Origin: Candidatus Limnocylindrales bacterium
GTDB lineage: Bacteria > Chloroflexota > Limnocylindria > Limnocylindrales > CSP1-4
Assembly (NCBI GenBank): GCA_030647575.1
Contig: JAUSJS010000133.1
Span: forward strand, 1-8,104
DNA: 8,104 bases
Reading direction: 5' to 3'
Shown here: positions 1-6,512 of the stretch, in pieces
How positions within the stretch are numbered: the stretch's first letter is position 1
Layout of the letters: the number at the start of each line of letters is the position of its first letter
The notes under the pieces: generated by a model
Database searches by the model: none
Told to the model about the DNA's origin: nothing
What the model saw: only the letters and a program-made list of their open reading frames with translations
Made by a program: the position numbers and the translations under genes

Positions 1-417
1 GCCGAGTTCGAGGCCTTCCGAGATCACTGGGGCCACCGCGAACAGAACGAGGACTCGTATCGCACGACCTTCGCCAGGTCCGAGCTGGACACGGGCCTCT
101 GGGTCGTCGCCTGGGACGGCGAGCAGATCGCCGCCGTGGTCGAGAACTGGATCTGGCCCGCAGAGAACCAGAGGCTCGGGGTCAAGCGCGGCTGGCTCGA
201 GCGGATCAGCGTCCGGCGCCCGTGGCGCCGTCGCGGCCTGGGCCGAGCGCTGACGGCCGCCTCGCTGATCCGGCTTCGTGAGGCCGGGATGGCCGAGGCA
301 ATGCTCGGCGTGGACTCCGAGAACCCAAACGGCGCGTTCGGACTCTACGAAGGCCTCGGATTCGAGGTCCATAGCCGCTCGGCGGCCTACCGCCGGCCGC
401 TCGACCTCGAGGGCTGA
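1..417 (+). CDS. GNAT family N-acetyltransferase, C-terminal part (5' end outside the window)
   Basis: The reading frame is open from base 1 and ends at TGA 415-417, giving 138 visible residues with no start. The segment around bases 211-258 reads VRRPWRRRGLGRAL, which is the GNAT motif A that binds acetyl-CoA pyrophosphate (R-x-x-G-x-G type). It is followed by an SENPNGAFGLYEGLGF segment at about 316-363, the usual asparagine/tyrosine-containing end of a GNAT fold in which the product-side tyrosine often acts as general acid. The upstream AFRDHWGH-like stretch resembles acetyltransferases related to mycothiol synthase, but that does not fix a substrate. Family assignment is strong and substrate is unknown. 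The gene runs toward the cox operon (convergent), so it is probably functionally separate from it. Confidence 0.87.
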   Translation, partial: AEFEAFRDHWGHREQNEDSYRTTFARSELDTGLWVVAWDGEQIAAVVENWIWPAENQRLGVKRGWLERISVRRPWRRRGLGRALTAASLIRLREAGMAEAMLGVDSENPNGAFGLYEGLGFEVHSRSAAYRRPLDLEG

Positions 418-418
418 C

Positions 419-440
419 CCGGCAACACGAGTTCTGCCGG
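419..440. terminator. possible hairpin between convergent genes
   Basis: CCGGCA (419-424) and TGCCGG (435-440) form a perfect 6-bp stem with a 10-nt loop. It starts two bases after the GNAT stop and ends 14 bases before the metallo-hydrolase stop. It sits where a bidirectional terminator for the two convergent transcripts is expected. There is no T-run on either side, so it is not a classical intrinsic terminator. It could assist factor-dependent termination or protect 3' ends. Confidence 0.3.
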
Positions 441-454
441 CCACGAACGGTCGG

Positions 455-1093
455 TCAGGCGAACAGCCGGCGGCCGTCCCGGACCAATTCCATCCAGGCG
501 CGTTCACGCCCGATCGTCGTGGCCGAACCATGTCCCGGAAAGACCGCGATGCGATCCTCCAGGCCGGCCAGCCGGGCGATCGATTCGACCATCGCCTCCG
601 GGTCGCCGCCGGGGAGGTCGACTCGCCCCCAGCCCGCGGCGAACAGGGTGTCGCCGCTGTAAAGCAGGCCCTCGTCCTCGGCCAGAAGGCAGACCGACCC
701 CTCAGTGTGCCCCGGGGTGTGGAGGACCCGCAGGCGGATCGCCCCGAAGCGGATCGCGCCGCCTTCCGCCAGCTCGACGGCCGGCACCGACGGCGGGATC
801 TCGAACGGCGCGTAGATCGGCTGGGGCCGCTCGAGGCGCTCCCGGTCGAGTGGATGGACCGCGATGTCCGCGCCGGTGTGGGCGGCCACGGCGGCGTTGT
901 CGCCGATATGGTCCCAGTGGCCGTGGGTCGAGACGATCAGCTTGAGCGTCCAGTCACGCGCCGCGAGCTCGTCCGCGATCCAGGCCAGCGACGGCGTGGC
1001 GGTATCGATGGCGATCGCCTCGCGAGAGCGCGGATCGGCCAGGACGTGGACATTGGTCGCGATTGGGCCGACGACGCGACTGAGGCGTTCCAC
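455..1093 (-). CDS. MBL-fold (metallo-beta-lactamase superfamily) hydrolase, glyoxalase II-like
   Basis: The protein has 212 residues, about the normal size for a single-domain glyoxalase-II-type hydrolase. The zinc ligands are all present: HGHWDH at residues 57-62 (H57, H59, D61, H62), H129 in HTPGHTEGS, D148 in SGDTLF, and H188 in FPGHG. The fold therefore looks catalytically intact and cytosolic, with no signal peptide or membrane segment. The start is a GTG at 1093-1091, only 2 bp after the stop of the DUF1028 gene. No strong Shine-Dalgarno is visible, so translation is probably coupled. The substrate cannot be read from sequence; hydrolysis of a thioester or similar is typical of the family. 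It is the last gene of the minus-strand operon headed by coxM, which makes an accessory role in that pathway possible but unproven. Confidence 0.9.
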   Translation of the reverse strand: MERLSRVVGPIATNVHVLADPRSREAIAIDTATPSLAWIADELAARDWTLKLIVSTHGHWDHIGDNAAVAAHTGADIAVHPLDRERLERPQPIYAPFEIPPSVPAVELAEGGAIRFGAIRLRVLHTPGHTEGSVCLLAEDEGLLYSGDTLFAAGWGRVDLPGGDPEAMVESIARLAGLEDRIAVFPGHGSATTIGRERAWMELVRDGRRLFA

Positions 1094-1095
1094 GC

Positions 1096-2037
1096 CTACG
1101 AGGATCCTCTGGATCGCAGGATGGCCAGCACTCGTGGGTCGATCCAGCCCGGGGCCGCCGTCCGTTCCTCAAGGTTCTCGACATCCAACCAGTCATCGAG
1201 CGCTCGCTGCCACCCGCCGTCCCAGTTCGGCGGGAACGGGCGCGGCTCGCCCACGACCGGGCGCGACGGCTCGTCGGCATGAGCAGGACCGGACATCGGG
1301 ACGTAGACGCTCTCGAATCGGCCACCCGGGCCACCGCCCAGAGACTCCAGGATGGCCCGGATCTCACCGGCCGTCGCCTCGTCGACCGGTTGCAGTGTGG
1401 CCGGATCGGGTCGTTCGAAATAGAGGTGTTGGAGATCGAGCAGCCGGCCGAGCTCACCGATCGGATCGTCATGATGGTCGACCCGCAGATCGATCCAGCG
1501 GTCATTCCCACCGCCGAAGCCGCCACCGGCGCGAACGACCAGGAGCGCAGCCGATTCGCGACCGCGTCGATCACCGCCGGCGGCGTCAGCGGCCGCCAGA
1601 CAGGCAACCAGCAGATCCGGGAACGGACGGCCGCCAGCCAGGAACGTGTCGACCAGGCCATCGACGACCGCCGCGCCGGCGAGGATGTTGCCCTGCGCCG
1701 CGAAGCCAGGGCCCAGCCGACCACCGGCCCACGCGAAGCAGCCCCCTCCGGTGTGCGTGGCCGAGCCGCCGCGAGCGTCGACGATGCCGGCCTGGCGCTC
1801 CTCGCGCAGGTCGTCCTCCGCGACGAGCCGAGCGAGCGTCTCCTCGGCCCCCAGCCCGGCCGCCAGCAGCGCGAGGCCATCCGGCCCGTAGGCGACGTTG
1901 GCGAACGACTGCGTCGCAATCGCCCCAACGCCTGCGCGCGCCCAGGGCACCACCGCTCCGACGGCGAGGAACTTCGACTGCACAGCAACCCCGAGGTCGC
2001 CAGTCGCCGGGTCGAGGGCGACGATCGAATAGGTCAT
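1096..2037 (-). CDS. DUF1028 family protein (putative Ntn-hydrolase fold)
   Basis: The 313-residue product begins with MTYSIVALDPATGDLGVAVQ, the signature N-terminus of the DUF1028 family. Further family blocks follow: GVGAIATQSFANVAYGPDGL at about 37-55, THTGGGCFAWAGG at 94-106, GFAAQGNILAG at 111-121, and GGDRRGRESAALLVVR at 154-169. The C-terminal part, from about 265 on (WDVENLEER-type region with DPRVLAILR at the end), resembles the small extra domain often seen in this family and sometimes annotated as peptidoglycan-binding-like. The family is grouped, as I recall, with N-terminal-nucleophile hydrolases. The Thr/Ser at positions 2 and 4 would be the natural nucleophile candidates, but no reaction is established. 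No convincing Shine-Dalgarno precedes the ATG at 2037; the family N-terminus fixes the start. It lies 49 bp after coxG and 2 bp before the MBL hydrolase. Confidence 0.88.
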   Translation of the reverse strand: MTYSIVALDPATGDLGVAVQSKFLAVGAVVPWARAGVGAIATQSFANVAYGPDGLALLAAGLGAEETLARLVAEDDLREERQAGIVDARGGSATHTGGGCFAWAGGRLGPGFAAQGNILAGAAVVDGLVDTFLAGGRPFPDLLVACLAAADAAGGDRRGRESAALLVVRAGGGFGGGNDRWIDLRVDHHDDPIGELGRLLDLQHLYFERPDPATLQPVDEATAGEIRAILESLGGGPGGRFESVYVPMSGPAHADEPSRPVVGEPRPFPPNWDGGWQRALDDWLDVENLEERTAAPGWIDPRVLAILRSRGSS

Positions 2038-2064
2038 CGGCGGGGCGAGGCGAGGCCGTGACGC

Positions 2065-2082
2065 GGGCGCTCGATCGCGCCC
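2065..2082 (-). other. intercistronic hairpin between coxG and the DUF1028 gene
   Basis: GGGCGC (2065-2070) and GCGCCC (2077-2082) make a perfect GC stem of 6 bp around a 6-nt loop, starting 4 bases after the coxG stop codon on the minus strand. No T-run follows it, so it is unlikely to be a full terminator. A role in stabilising the 3' end of the coxMSL-xdhC-coxG message, or in partial read-through to the last two genes, is inference. Confidence 0.35.
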
Positions 2083-2086
2083 TTGG

Positions 2087-2527
2087 TCATGCCTCGAGCT
2101 TGGTCCGCATGCAGTCGAAGGTCTTGCCGATCATCTTGTTGGCCGTTCCCTCGATCAGGCGCGCCCCGACGCTCGCCAGCGTGCCCGCGATGTTCACGTC
2201 GGCGTTCCAGTCCATGACCGTCGTGCCGTCGGCGCCGTCCGACAAGCGCATCTCCGCGGTGGCATCAACGGCGCTGCCCGGCGCCTGGCCGTGGGCCTTG
2301 ATCAGCGCCCGGTCGGGTGGCTGTTGCTCGGCGAATTCCATGTTGACGACGAAGCGGGCGCTGATGAATCCGATCCCCACCTTGGCGGTTGCCTTGAAAT
2401 GGGTCGGGTCCATCACCTCGATCTTCTCGACGCCGGGGCCGCACTGTCCGACCTGGTCGGGATCCGTGACGAACGCCCAGACACGCTCGCGGGAGGCGCG
2501 GATCGGAACGGAACCTTCGAAGTGCAT
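2087..2527 (-). CDS. coxG: CoxG, SRPBCC-fold CO dehydrogenase accessory protein
   Basis: The 146-residue product starts MHFEGSVPIRASRERVWAF, followed by DPDQVGQCGPGVEKIE at about 22-37, the classic CoxG start of the SRPBCC (START/Bet v1-like) superfamily with its hydrophobic ligand cavity. It ends with the long C-terminal helix (about 117-146, LASVGARLIEGTANKMIGKTF). CoxG has been reported to bind quinone and connect Mo-CODH with the respiratory chain. This copy stops directly after the SRPBCC helix and lacks the C-terminal tail or membrane-associating segment of longer homologues (about 200 residues). A longer in-frame reading begins upstream at 2659, but it would overlap the XdhC gene and adds a low-complexity Arg-rich leader. 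The ATG at 2527 is chosen because of the family N-terminus and the GGAG at 2538-2535. It lies 31 bp downstream of xdhC, in the same operon. Confidence 0.93.
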   Translation of the reverse strand: MHFEGSVPIRASRERVWAFVTDPDQVGQCGPGVEKIEVMDPTHFKATAKVGIGFISARFVVNMEFAEQQPPDRALIKAHGQAPGSAVDATAEMRLSDGADGTTVMDWNADVNIAGTLASVGARLIEGTANKMIGKTFDCMRTKLEA

Positions 2528-2534
2528 GAGGAAT

Positions 2535-2538
2535 CTCC
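2535..2538 (-). promoter_or_regulatory. Shine-Dalgarno of coxG
   Basis: GGAG on the minus strand lies 7 nt before the ATG at 2527. It decides the coxG start against longer in-frame readings that would overlap the 3' end of the XdhC gene. Confidence 0.65.
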
Positions 2539-2558
2539 AGCGAGGACTCGTGGGGCGG

Positions 2559-3593
2559 TCAGTCGGCCGAGGATACCGACGCCGCCAGGTAGGAGGTCGG
2601 CTCGCGAATGAAGCTCGTCCGGCAACCGATCGAGCAGAACGCATAGACGACGCCGTCATGCTCCGCGAGGTGACGGGCGTGGGAGCGATCCACGGTCATC
2701 CCGCAGACCGGGTCGAGCAACACGATGTCGTCGACCATGGGCTCGATGCCTTGGACGGGACCCTCGCCGGCGAGCGTCGCCGGCCCGGGCGAGGCCACGA
2801 ATGCGGCCGTCCCGCGCCGGACCTGGACCAGCTCGGCCAGGATCGAGAGGGCGATCTCTTCCGCCGTCTCGGCACCCAGGTCAAGACCGGCCGGCGCGCG
2901 CAGAGCTGCCAGGCGCTCATCCGGGAGCCCGCCTTCATCGCGGAGCCAGGCGCGCACGACGGCCGCCCGAGTCGGCGAGGCAACCAGCCCGACGTAGGCG
3001 GCGTTCCGGGCGAGTGCCGCGGCCAGGGCTTCCTCGTCCCAGACCCCCTGGGTGGCGACGACGATCGCCGGGTTCGCCGCTGGGTCCGTGGCACCGATCT
3101 CCGAGCCAACGACGACCCGTTCGGCCGACGGGAACGCCGCCGGGTCGGCAATCGGATCAAAGATCGAGACCCGCCAACCGGCGGCCGAGCCCAGCTCGAC
3201 CAATGCACCGGCGATGGGTGTCGTCCCGGCCACCCACAGGACCGGTGCGGGCAGATGCGGTTCCACGTAGATCTCCAGTGTTCCCCCGGAGTGACAGGTC
3301 ATGACCAGCTCCACGATCCCGTCGCCGCGCCGGCCCTCCGCCGGAGCGTCCTTCGAGAGGCGGAGGAGGCGCGGTTGACCGTCGACCAGCGCTCGGAGCG
3401 CCTCGCGGACGACGACCGGCTGGGCGCAGCTGCCGCCGACCCAGCCCTCGATCGACCCGTCGGGATGGACCAGGCCGGACGACCCGGGACGCGCCGATGT
3501 CGGCCGTCGAACCGCCACGACCGTGGCGACCGCGAACGACTGACCGGCCGCCTCCAGCTCGGCGGCGCGCCCGAAGATCGAACGCCGGGCCAT
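2559..3593 (-). CDS. CoxF/XdhC-type molybdenum cofactor maturation factor with C-terminal YHS domain
   Basis: The product has 344 residues in three parts. Residues about 8-112 match the XdhC_CoxI domain, with GSSGLVHPDGSIEGWVGGSC at 37-56 and the TCHSGGTLEIYVEPH block at 99-113. Residues about 117-258 form the XdhC Rossmann domain. Residues 294-337 form a YHS domain: DPVCGM at 294-299, YAFCSIGC at 317-324, and EPTSYL at 331-336, with Cys297, Cys320 and Cys324 as likely metal ligands. XdhC proteins bind molybdenum cofactor and assist its sulfuration and insertion; YHS domains are associated with copper and other heavy-metal proteins. In the Rossmann part the usual GAGHVG-type loop reads VAGTTPIAG (121-129), as in CoxF-like members, so nucleotide binding may be altered. 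The gene starts 5 bp after the coxL stop with no strong Shine-Dalgarno, suggesting coupled translation. Its position after coxL supports a maturation role for this CODH. Confidence 0.92.
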   Translation of the reverse strand: MARRSIFGRAAELEAAGQSFAVATVVAVRRPTSARPGSSGLVHPDGSIEGWVGGSCAQPVVVREALRALVDGQPRLLRLSKDAPAEGRRGDGIVELVMTCHSGGTLEIYVEPHLPAPVLWVAGTTPIAGALVELGSAAGWRVSIFDPIADPAAFPSAERVVVGSEIGATDPAANPAIVVATQGVWDEEALAAALARNAAYVGLVASPTRAAVVRAWLRDEGGLPDERLAALRAPAGLDLGAETAEEIALSILAELVQVRRGTAAFVASPGPATLAGEGPVQGIEPMVDDIVLLDPVCGMTVDRSHARHLAEHDGVVYAFCSIGCRTSFIREPTSYLAASVSSAD

Positions 3594-3598
3594 GACGC

Positions 3599-5968
3599 CT
3601 ACGAGATGCCCTTCTCGTGCAGGATGGCCCAGATCTTCTGGGGCGTCATCGGGATGTCCACATTGCGGACGCCCAGATGCCAGAGCGCATCGACGACCGC
3701 GTTGGCGATCGCCGGCGGGGCGCCGACGGTCGCCGACTCCCCAACTCCCTTGGCGCCCAGCGGATGGTGCGGGGACGGCGTGATCGTCTTGCCCGTTTCC
3801 CAGGCCGGCGTCTCGACCGCAGTAGGAACCAGGTAGTCCATGAACGTCCCGGCCAGGTTGTTGCCCAGCTCGTCGTAGGTGATCGCCTCGTAGAGCGACG
3901 GGGCGAGGCCCATCGTCAGGCCGCCGTGAATCTGCCCGTCGACGATCATCGGGTTGATGATGTTGCCGCAGTCATCGACCGCGACGAACCTGCGGATGTG
4001 GACCTGGCCCGTTCCCTTGTCGATGTCGACCACGCAGATGTAGCTGCCGAACGGGAAGGTCAGGTTCGGCGGATCGTAATAATCGACCGCCTCCAGGCCT
4101 GCCTCCATCCCGGCTGGATGGTTGGTATAGGCCGCAAAGGCGATCTCCTGGATCGTCTTGAACCGATCCGGGGAGCCCTTGACGCTAAACTTGCCGGGCT
4201 CCCACTCGAGGTCCTCCTCCGAGGCCTCCAGCAGGTGCGCCGCGAGCTTGCGGGCCTTGTCGCGGATCTTGCGGGCCGCCATCGCCGTCGCCGCGCCGGC
4301 AACCGGCGTGGACCGCGAGGCGTAGGTACCGAGCCCGTAGGGCGCAGTGTCCGTGTCGCCGTACTCGATCTTGATGTCCCCGACGGGGAAGCCCAGCTCC
4401 TCCGCGATGATCTGGGCGAACGTGGTCTCGTGGCCCTGGCCCGTGGTCTGGACCCCGATCCGCGCCAGCACCTTGCCGGTCGGATGGACCCGAATCTCGC
4501 ACGAATCGAACATCTTCAGCCCGATGATGTCGAAGTCGTGGGACGGGCCCGCGCCGACGATCTCGGTGAAGCTGCTGATGCCGATGCCCATCAGCTCGCC
4601 CTTGGCGCGCTTCGCCGCCTGCTCCTTGCGCAGGTCGTCGTAGCCGATCATGTCCATGGCCTTCTGGAGCGCGACACCGTAATTTCCGGAGTCGTACTCC
4701 CAGCCGGTCGGCGTCTTGTAGGGAAATTGCTCCGGCTGGATGAAGTTCTCCATCCGCAGCTGCGCCGGATCCTTGCCGATGTCGTGGGCCAGGATGTCGA
4801 CCATCCGCTCGATAGCGTGCACCGCCTCGGTGACGCGGAAAGAGCAGCGGTAGGCGACGCCGCCGGGCGGCTTGTTGGTGTAGACGCCATCGACTTCGAC
4901 GAACGCGTTGTCGAAGTCGTAGCTACCGGTAATGACGTTGAACAGGCCGGCCGGGAACTTGGACGGGTCCGCGGCGGCGTCGGTGTAGCCGTGGTCGGCG
5001 ATGGTCTTGACCTTGAGGCTGGTGATCTTGCCGGCCTTGGTCGCGCCCAACTCGGCGTGGATGTGGTAGTCGCGGGCGAACGAGTCCGCCTGGAGGTTCT
5101 CCGAGCGATCCTCGATCCACTTGACCGGCTTGCCGACGGTCAGGCTGGCCACGACCGCGAGGACGTAGCCCGGGTAGACCGGCACCTTGCCGCCGAACCC
5201 GCCGCCCATGTCGTGGGTCTTGACCCGGATGTTCTGCTCCGGCAGGCCGGACACGAGCGCCAGGACCGTTCGGATGGCATGCGGCGCCTGCGAGGTCATG
5301 TGCAGCGTCATCTGGCCGCGTACGGCGTCCCAGTCGGCGATGCAGCCGCAGGTCTCGATCGAGGCGACATGGATGCGCGGGATGTAGATGTCCTCAGAGA
5401 CACGGACGTCGGCCGCGGCGAGCGCAGCGTCGGTCTTCGCGGCATCACCGGATTCCCAATGCCAGATCCGGTTGGTCTGCTTGTCCGCGGCACGGTCCGG
5501 GCGGAGGACCATGGCACCCGGTTCGAGCGCCTTGTGCGGATCCACGATCACGGGGAGTGGCTCGTAGTCGACGAGCACGGCGGCGACCCCGTCCGCCGCG
5601 ATGTAGCGCGAGGTGGCGACGACCGCCGCCACCTCCTGGGATTGGTACATGACCGTGGTCGTCGGCAGGACCATCTGCTTGTCGCCAGCCAGGGTCGGCA
5701 TCCAGTGCAGGCCGGCCTTCTCGAGGTCCGCCCCCGTGATCACAGCCAGGACGCCCGGGATCTTGAGCGCCTCGGACGCGTCGATCCCCTTGATCGTGGC
5801 GTGGGCGTACGGGCTCCGGACGATGTCCAGCCAGAGCATCCCGGGCAGGACGAGGTCGTCGATGTACTCGCCGGCGCCGCGGATGAACCGTGGGTCCTCC
5901 TTGCGCTTGACCGAGTGGCCCATGCCCCCGATCTCAGGACTGGTGCGGGGTGTCGTTTCGGTGGTCAT
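3599..5968 (-). CDS. coxL: CoxL, aerobic CO dehydrogenase large (molybdenum-copper) subunit, form I
   Basis: The 789-residue product is full length (usual size about 800) and belongs to the xanthine oxidase family of molybdenum hydroxylases. It catalyses CO + H2O to CO2 with two electrons released. AYRCSFR at residues 372-378 is the form I signature; Cys375 corresponds to the copper-binding Cys388 of Oligotropha CoxL. Form II enzymes have AYRGAGR here. Gln227 (in TSQAPH), the GGGFGGK loop at 255-261, TTGQGHETTFAQ at 508-519 and the C-terminal GAKGVGES with catalytic Glu744 are all present, so the active site looks intact. A longer in-frame reading runs to 6199 but only through coxS sequence in another frame. 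The ATG at 5968 follows coxS by 14 bp and has a GGAG at 5979-5976. No signal peptide is seen; the enzyme is expected on the cytoplasmic side, as a dimer of CoxLMS heterotrimers. Confidence 0.98.
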   Translation of the reverse strand: MTTETTPRTSPEIGGMGHSVKRKEDPRFIRGAGEYIDDLVLPGMLWLDIVRSPYAHATIKGIDASEALKIPGVLAVITGADLEKAGLHWMPTLAGDKQMVLPTTTVMYQSQEVAAVVATSRYIAADGVAAVLVDYEPLPVIVDPHKALEPGAMVLRPDRAADKQTNRIWHWESGDAAKTDAALAAADVRVSEDIYIPRIHVASIETCGCIADWDAVRGQMTLHMTSQAPHAIRTVLALVSGLPEQNIRVKTHDMGGGFGGKVPVYPGYVLAVVASLTVGKPVKWIEDRSENLQADSFARDYHIHAELGATKAGKITSLKVKTIADHGYTDAAADPSKFPAGLFNVITGSYDFDNAFVEVDGVYTNKPPGGVAYRCSFRVTEAVHAIERMVDILAHDIGKDPAQLRMENFIQPEQFPYKTPTGWEYDSGNYGVALQKAMDMIGYDDLRKEQAAKRAKGELMGIGISSFTEIVGAGPSHDFDIIGLKMFDSCEIRVHPTGKVLARIGVQTTGQGHETTFAQIIAEELGFPVGDIKIEYGDTDTAPYGLGTYASRSTPVAGAATAMAARKIRDKARKLAAHLLEASEEDLEWEPGKFSVKGSPDRFKTIQEIAFAAYTNHPAGMEAGLEAVDYYDPPNLTFPFGSYICVVDIDKGTGQVHIRRFVAVDDCGNIINPMIVDGQIHGGLTMGLAPSLYEAITYDELGNNLAGTFMDYLVPTAVETPAWETGKTITPSPHHPLGAKGVGESATVGAPPAIANAVVDALWHLGVRNVDIPMTPQKIWAILHEKGIS

Positions 5969-5975
5969 CTCGTCA

Positions 5976-5979
5976 CTCC
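5976..5979 (-). promoter_or_regulatory. Shine-Dalgarno of coxL
   Basis: GGAG on the minus strand, 7 nt before the ATG at 5968 and just after the coxS stop (5985-5983). It decides the start of coxL against the in-frame start at 6199 inside coxS. Confidence 0.7.
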
Positions 5980-5982
5980 GGC

Positions 5983-6498
5983 TCAACTCGCCGCGACCGG
6001 CTGTGCGCCGACCTGGGTTTCGGCAGCGGTCCGCATCTCGCCGGCCGCCTGCTGGATGGACTTCACGATGTTCACGTAGCCGGTGCAGCGGCACAGGTTG
6101 CCGCTGATCCCTTCCCGGATCTCGGCCTCTGACGGGTCGGCGTTCTGGCCGAGCAGCCAGGCCGCCTGCCTGATCATCCCGGGTGTGCAGAAGCCGCACT
6201 GCAGGCCGTGCTGATCCCAGAAGGCCTGCTGGAGTGGATGGAGGGTGGCGCCGCTGGCCATCCCTTCGATGGTCGTGATCGATCGGCCATCGGCCTGGAC
6301 CGCCAGCATCGTGCAGGACTTGGCGCTTTCGCCGTCGACGTGGATGGTGCAGGCGCCGCAGTTGCTGGTGTCGCAGCCGATATGCGTGCCGGTCAGCCCG
6401 AAGACGTCGCGCAGGAGATGGACGAGGAGGAGGCGAGGCTCGACGTCGGCCTCGCGCGCCTCGCCGTTGACGGTGACCGTGATGTGCTGGGTCGTCAT
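5983..6498 (-). CDS. coxS: CoxS, aerobic CO dehydrogenase small (2x[2Fe-2S]) subunit
   Basis: The 171-residue product carries both [2Fe-2S] cluster motifs of the family. The N-terminal plant-ferredoxin-type site has Cys42, Cys47, Cys50 and Cys62 (in GCDTSNCGACTIH and SCTML). The C-terminal alpha-helical site has Cys101, Cys104, Cys136 and Cys138 (in CGFCTPGM and CRCTGY). The spacing agrees with CoxS of Oligotropha nearly residue for residue. The protein passes electrons from the Mo-Cu site of CoxL to FAD in CoxM. The last 20 or so residues (TAAETQVGAQPVAAS) form a short Ala-rich tail beyond the cluster domain. The ATG at 6498 is supported by a strong AGGAGG overlapping the coxM stop codon, which suggests coupled, stoichiometric translation. 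Confidence 0.98.
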   Translation of the reverse strand: MTTQHITVTVNGEAREADVEPRLLLVHLLRDVFGLTGTHIGCDTSNCGACTIHVDGESAKSCTMLAVQADGRSITTIEGMASGATLHPLQQAFWDQHGLQCGFCTPGMIRQAAWLLGQNADPSEAEIREGISGNLCRCTGYVNIVKSIQQAAGEMRTAAETQVGAQPVAAS

Positions 6499-6506
6499 CG
6501 TGGCAC

Positions 6507-6512
6507 CCTCCT
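6507..6512 (-). promoter_or_regulatory. Shine-Dalgarno of coxS overlapping the coxM stop
   Basis: AGGAGG on the minus strand overlaps the TAG stop of coxM (6513-6511) and lies 8 nt before the coxS ATG. It is the strongest internal ribosome-binding site in the operon and suggests re-initiation by ribosomes finishing coxM. Confidence 0.75.

Noticed and set aside
954..1988. Minus-strand open frame of 344 codons overlapping the DUF1028 and MBL genes
   Set aside because: Out-of-frame reading, rich in Arg/Ser/Pro/Thr, without any family match; the 1096-2037 and 455-1093 frames carry the family motifs.
864..3836. Long plus-strand open frame (990 codons) opposite the DUF1028, coxG and XdhC genes
   Set aside because: Composition is Arg/Pro/Ala/Ser-rich and low in recognisable domains, as expected of the antisense of GC-rich genes; the opposite strand encodes clear families throughout.
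3617..6079. Plus-strand open frame (820 codons) opposite coxL
   Set aside because: It mirrors the codon pattern of coxL, is dominated by Arg/Asp/Val/Leu/Gly, and shows no domain; coxL on the other strand is unambiguous.
5969..6199. N-terminal extension of CoxL by 77 residues
   Set aside because: It lies almost wholly inside coxS in another frame, is Arg-rich, and CoxL proteins do not have it; the ATG at 5968 has its own Shine-Dalgarno.
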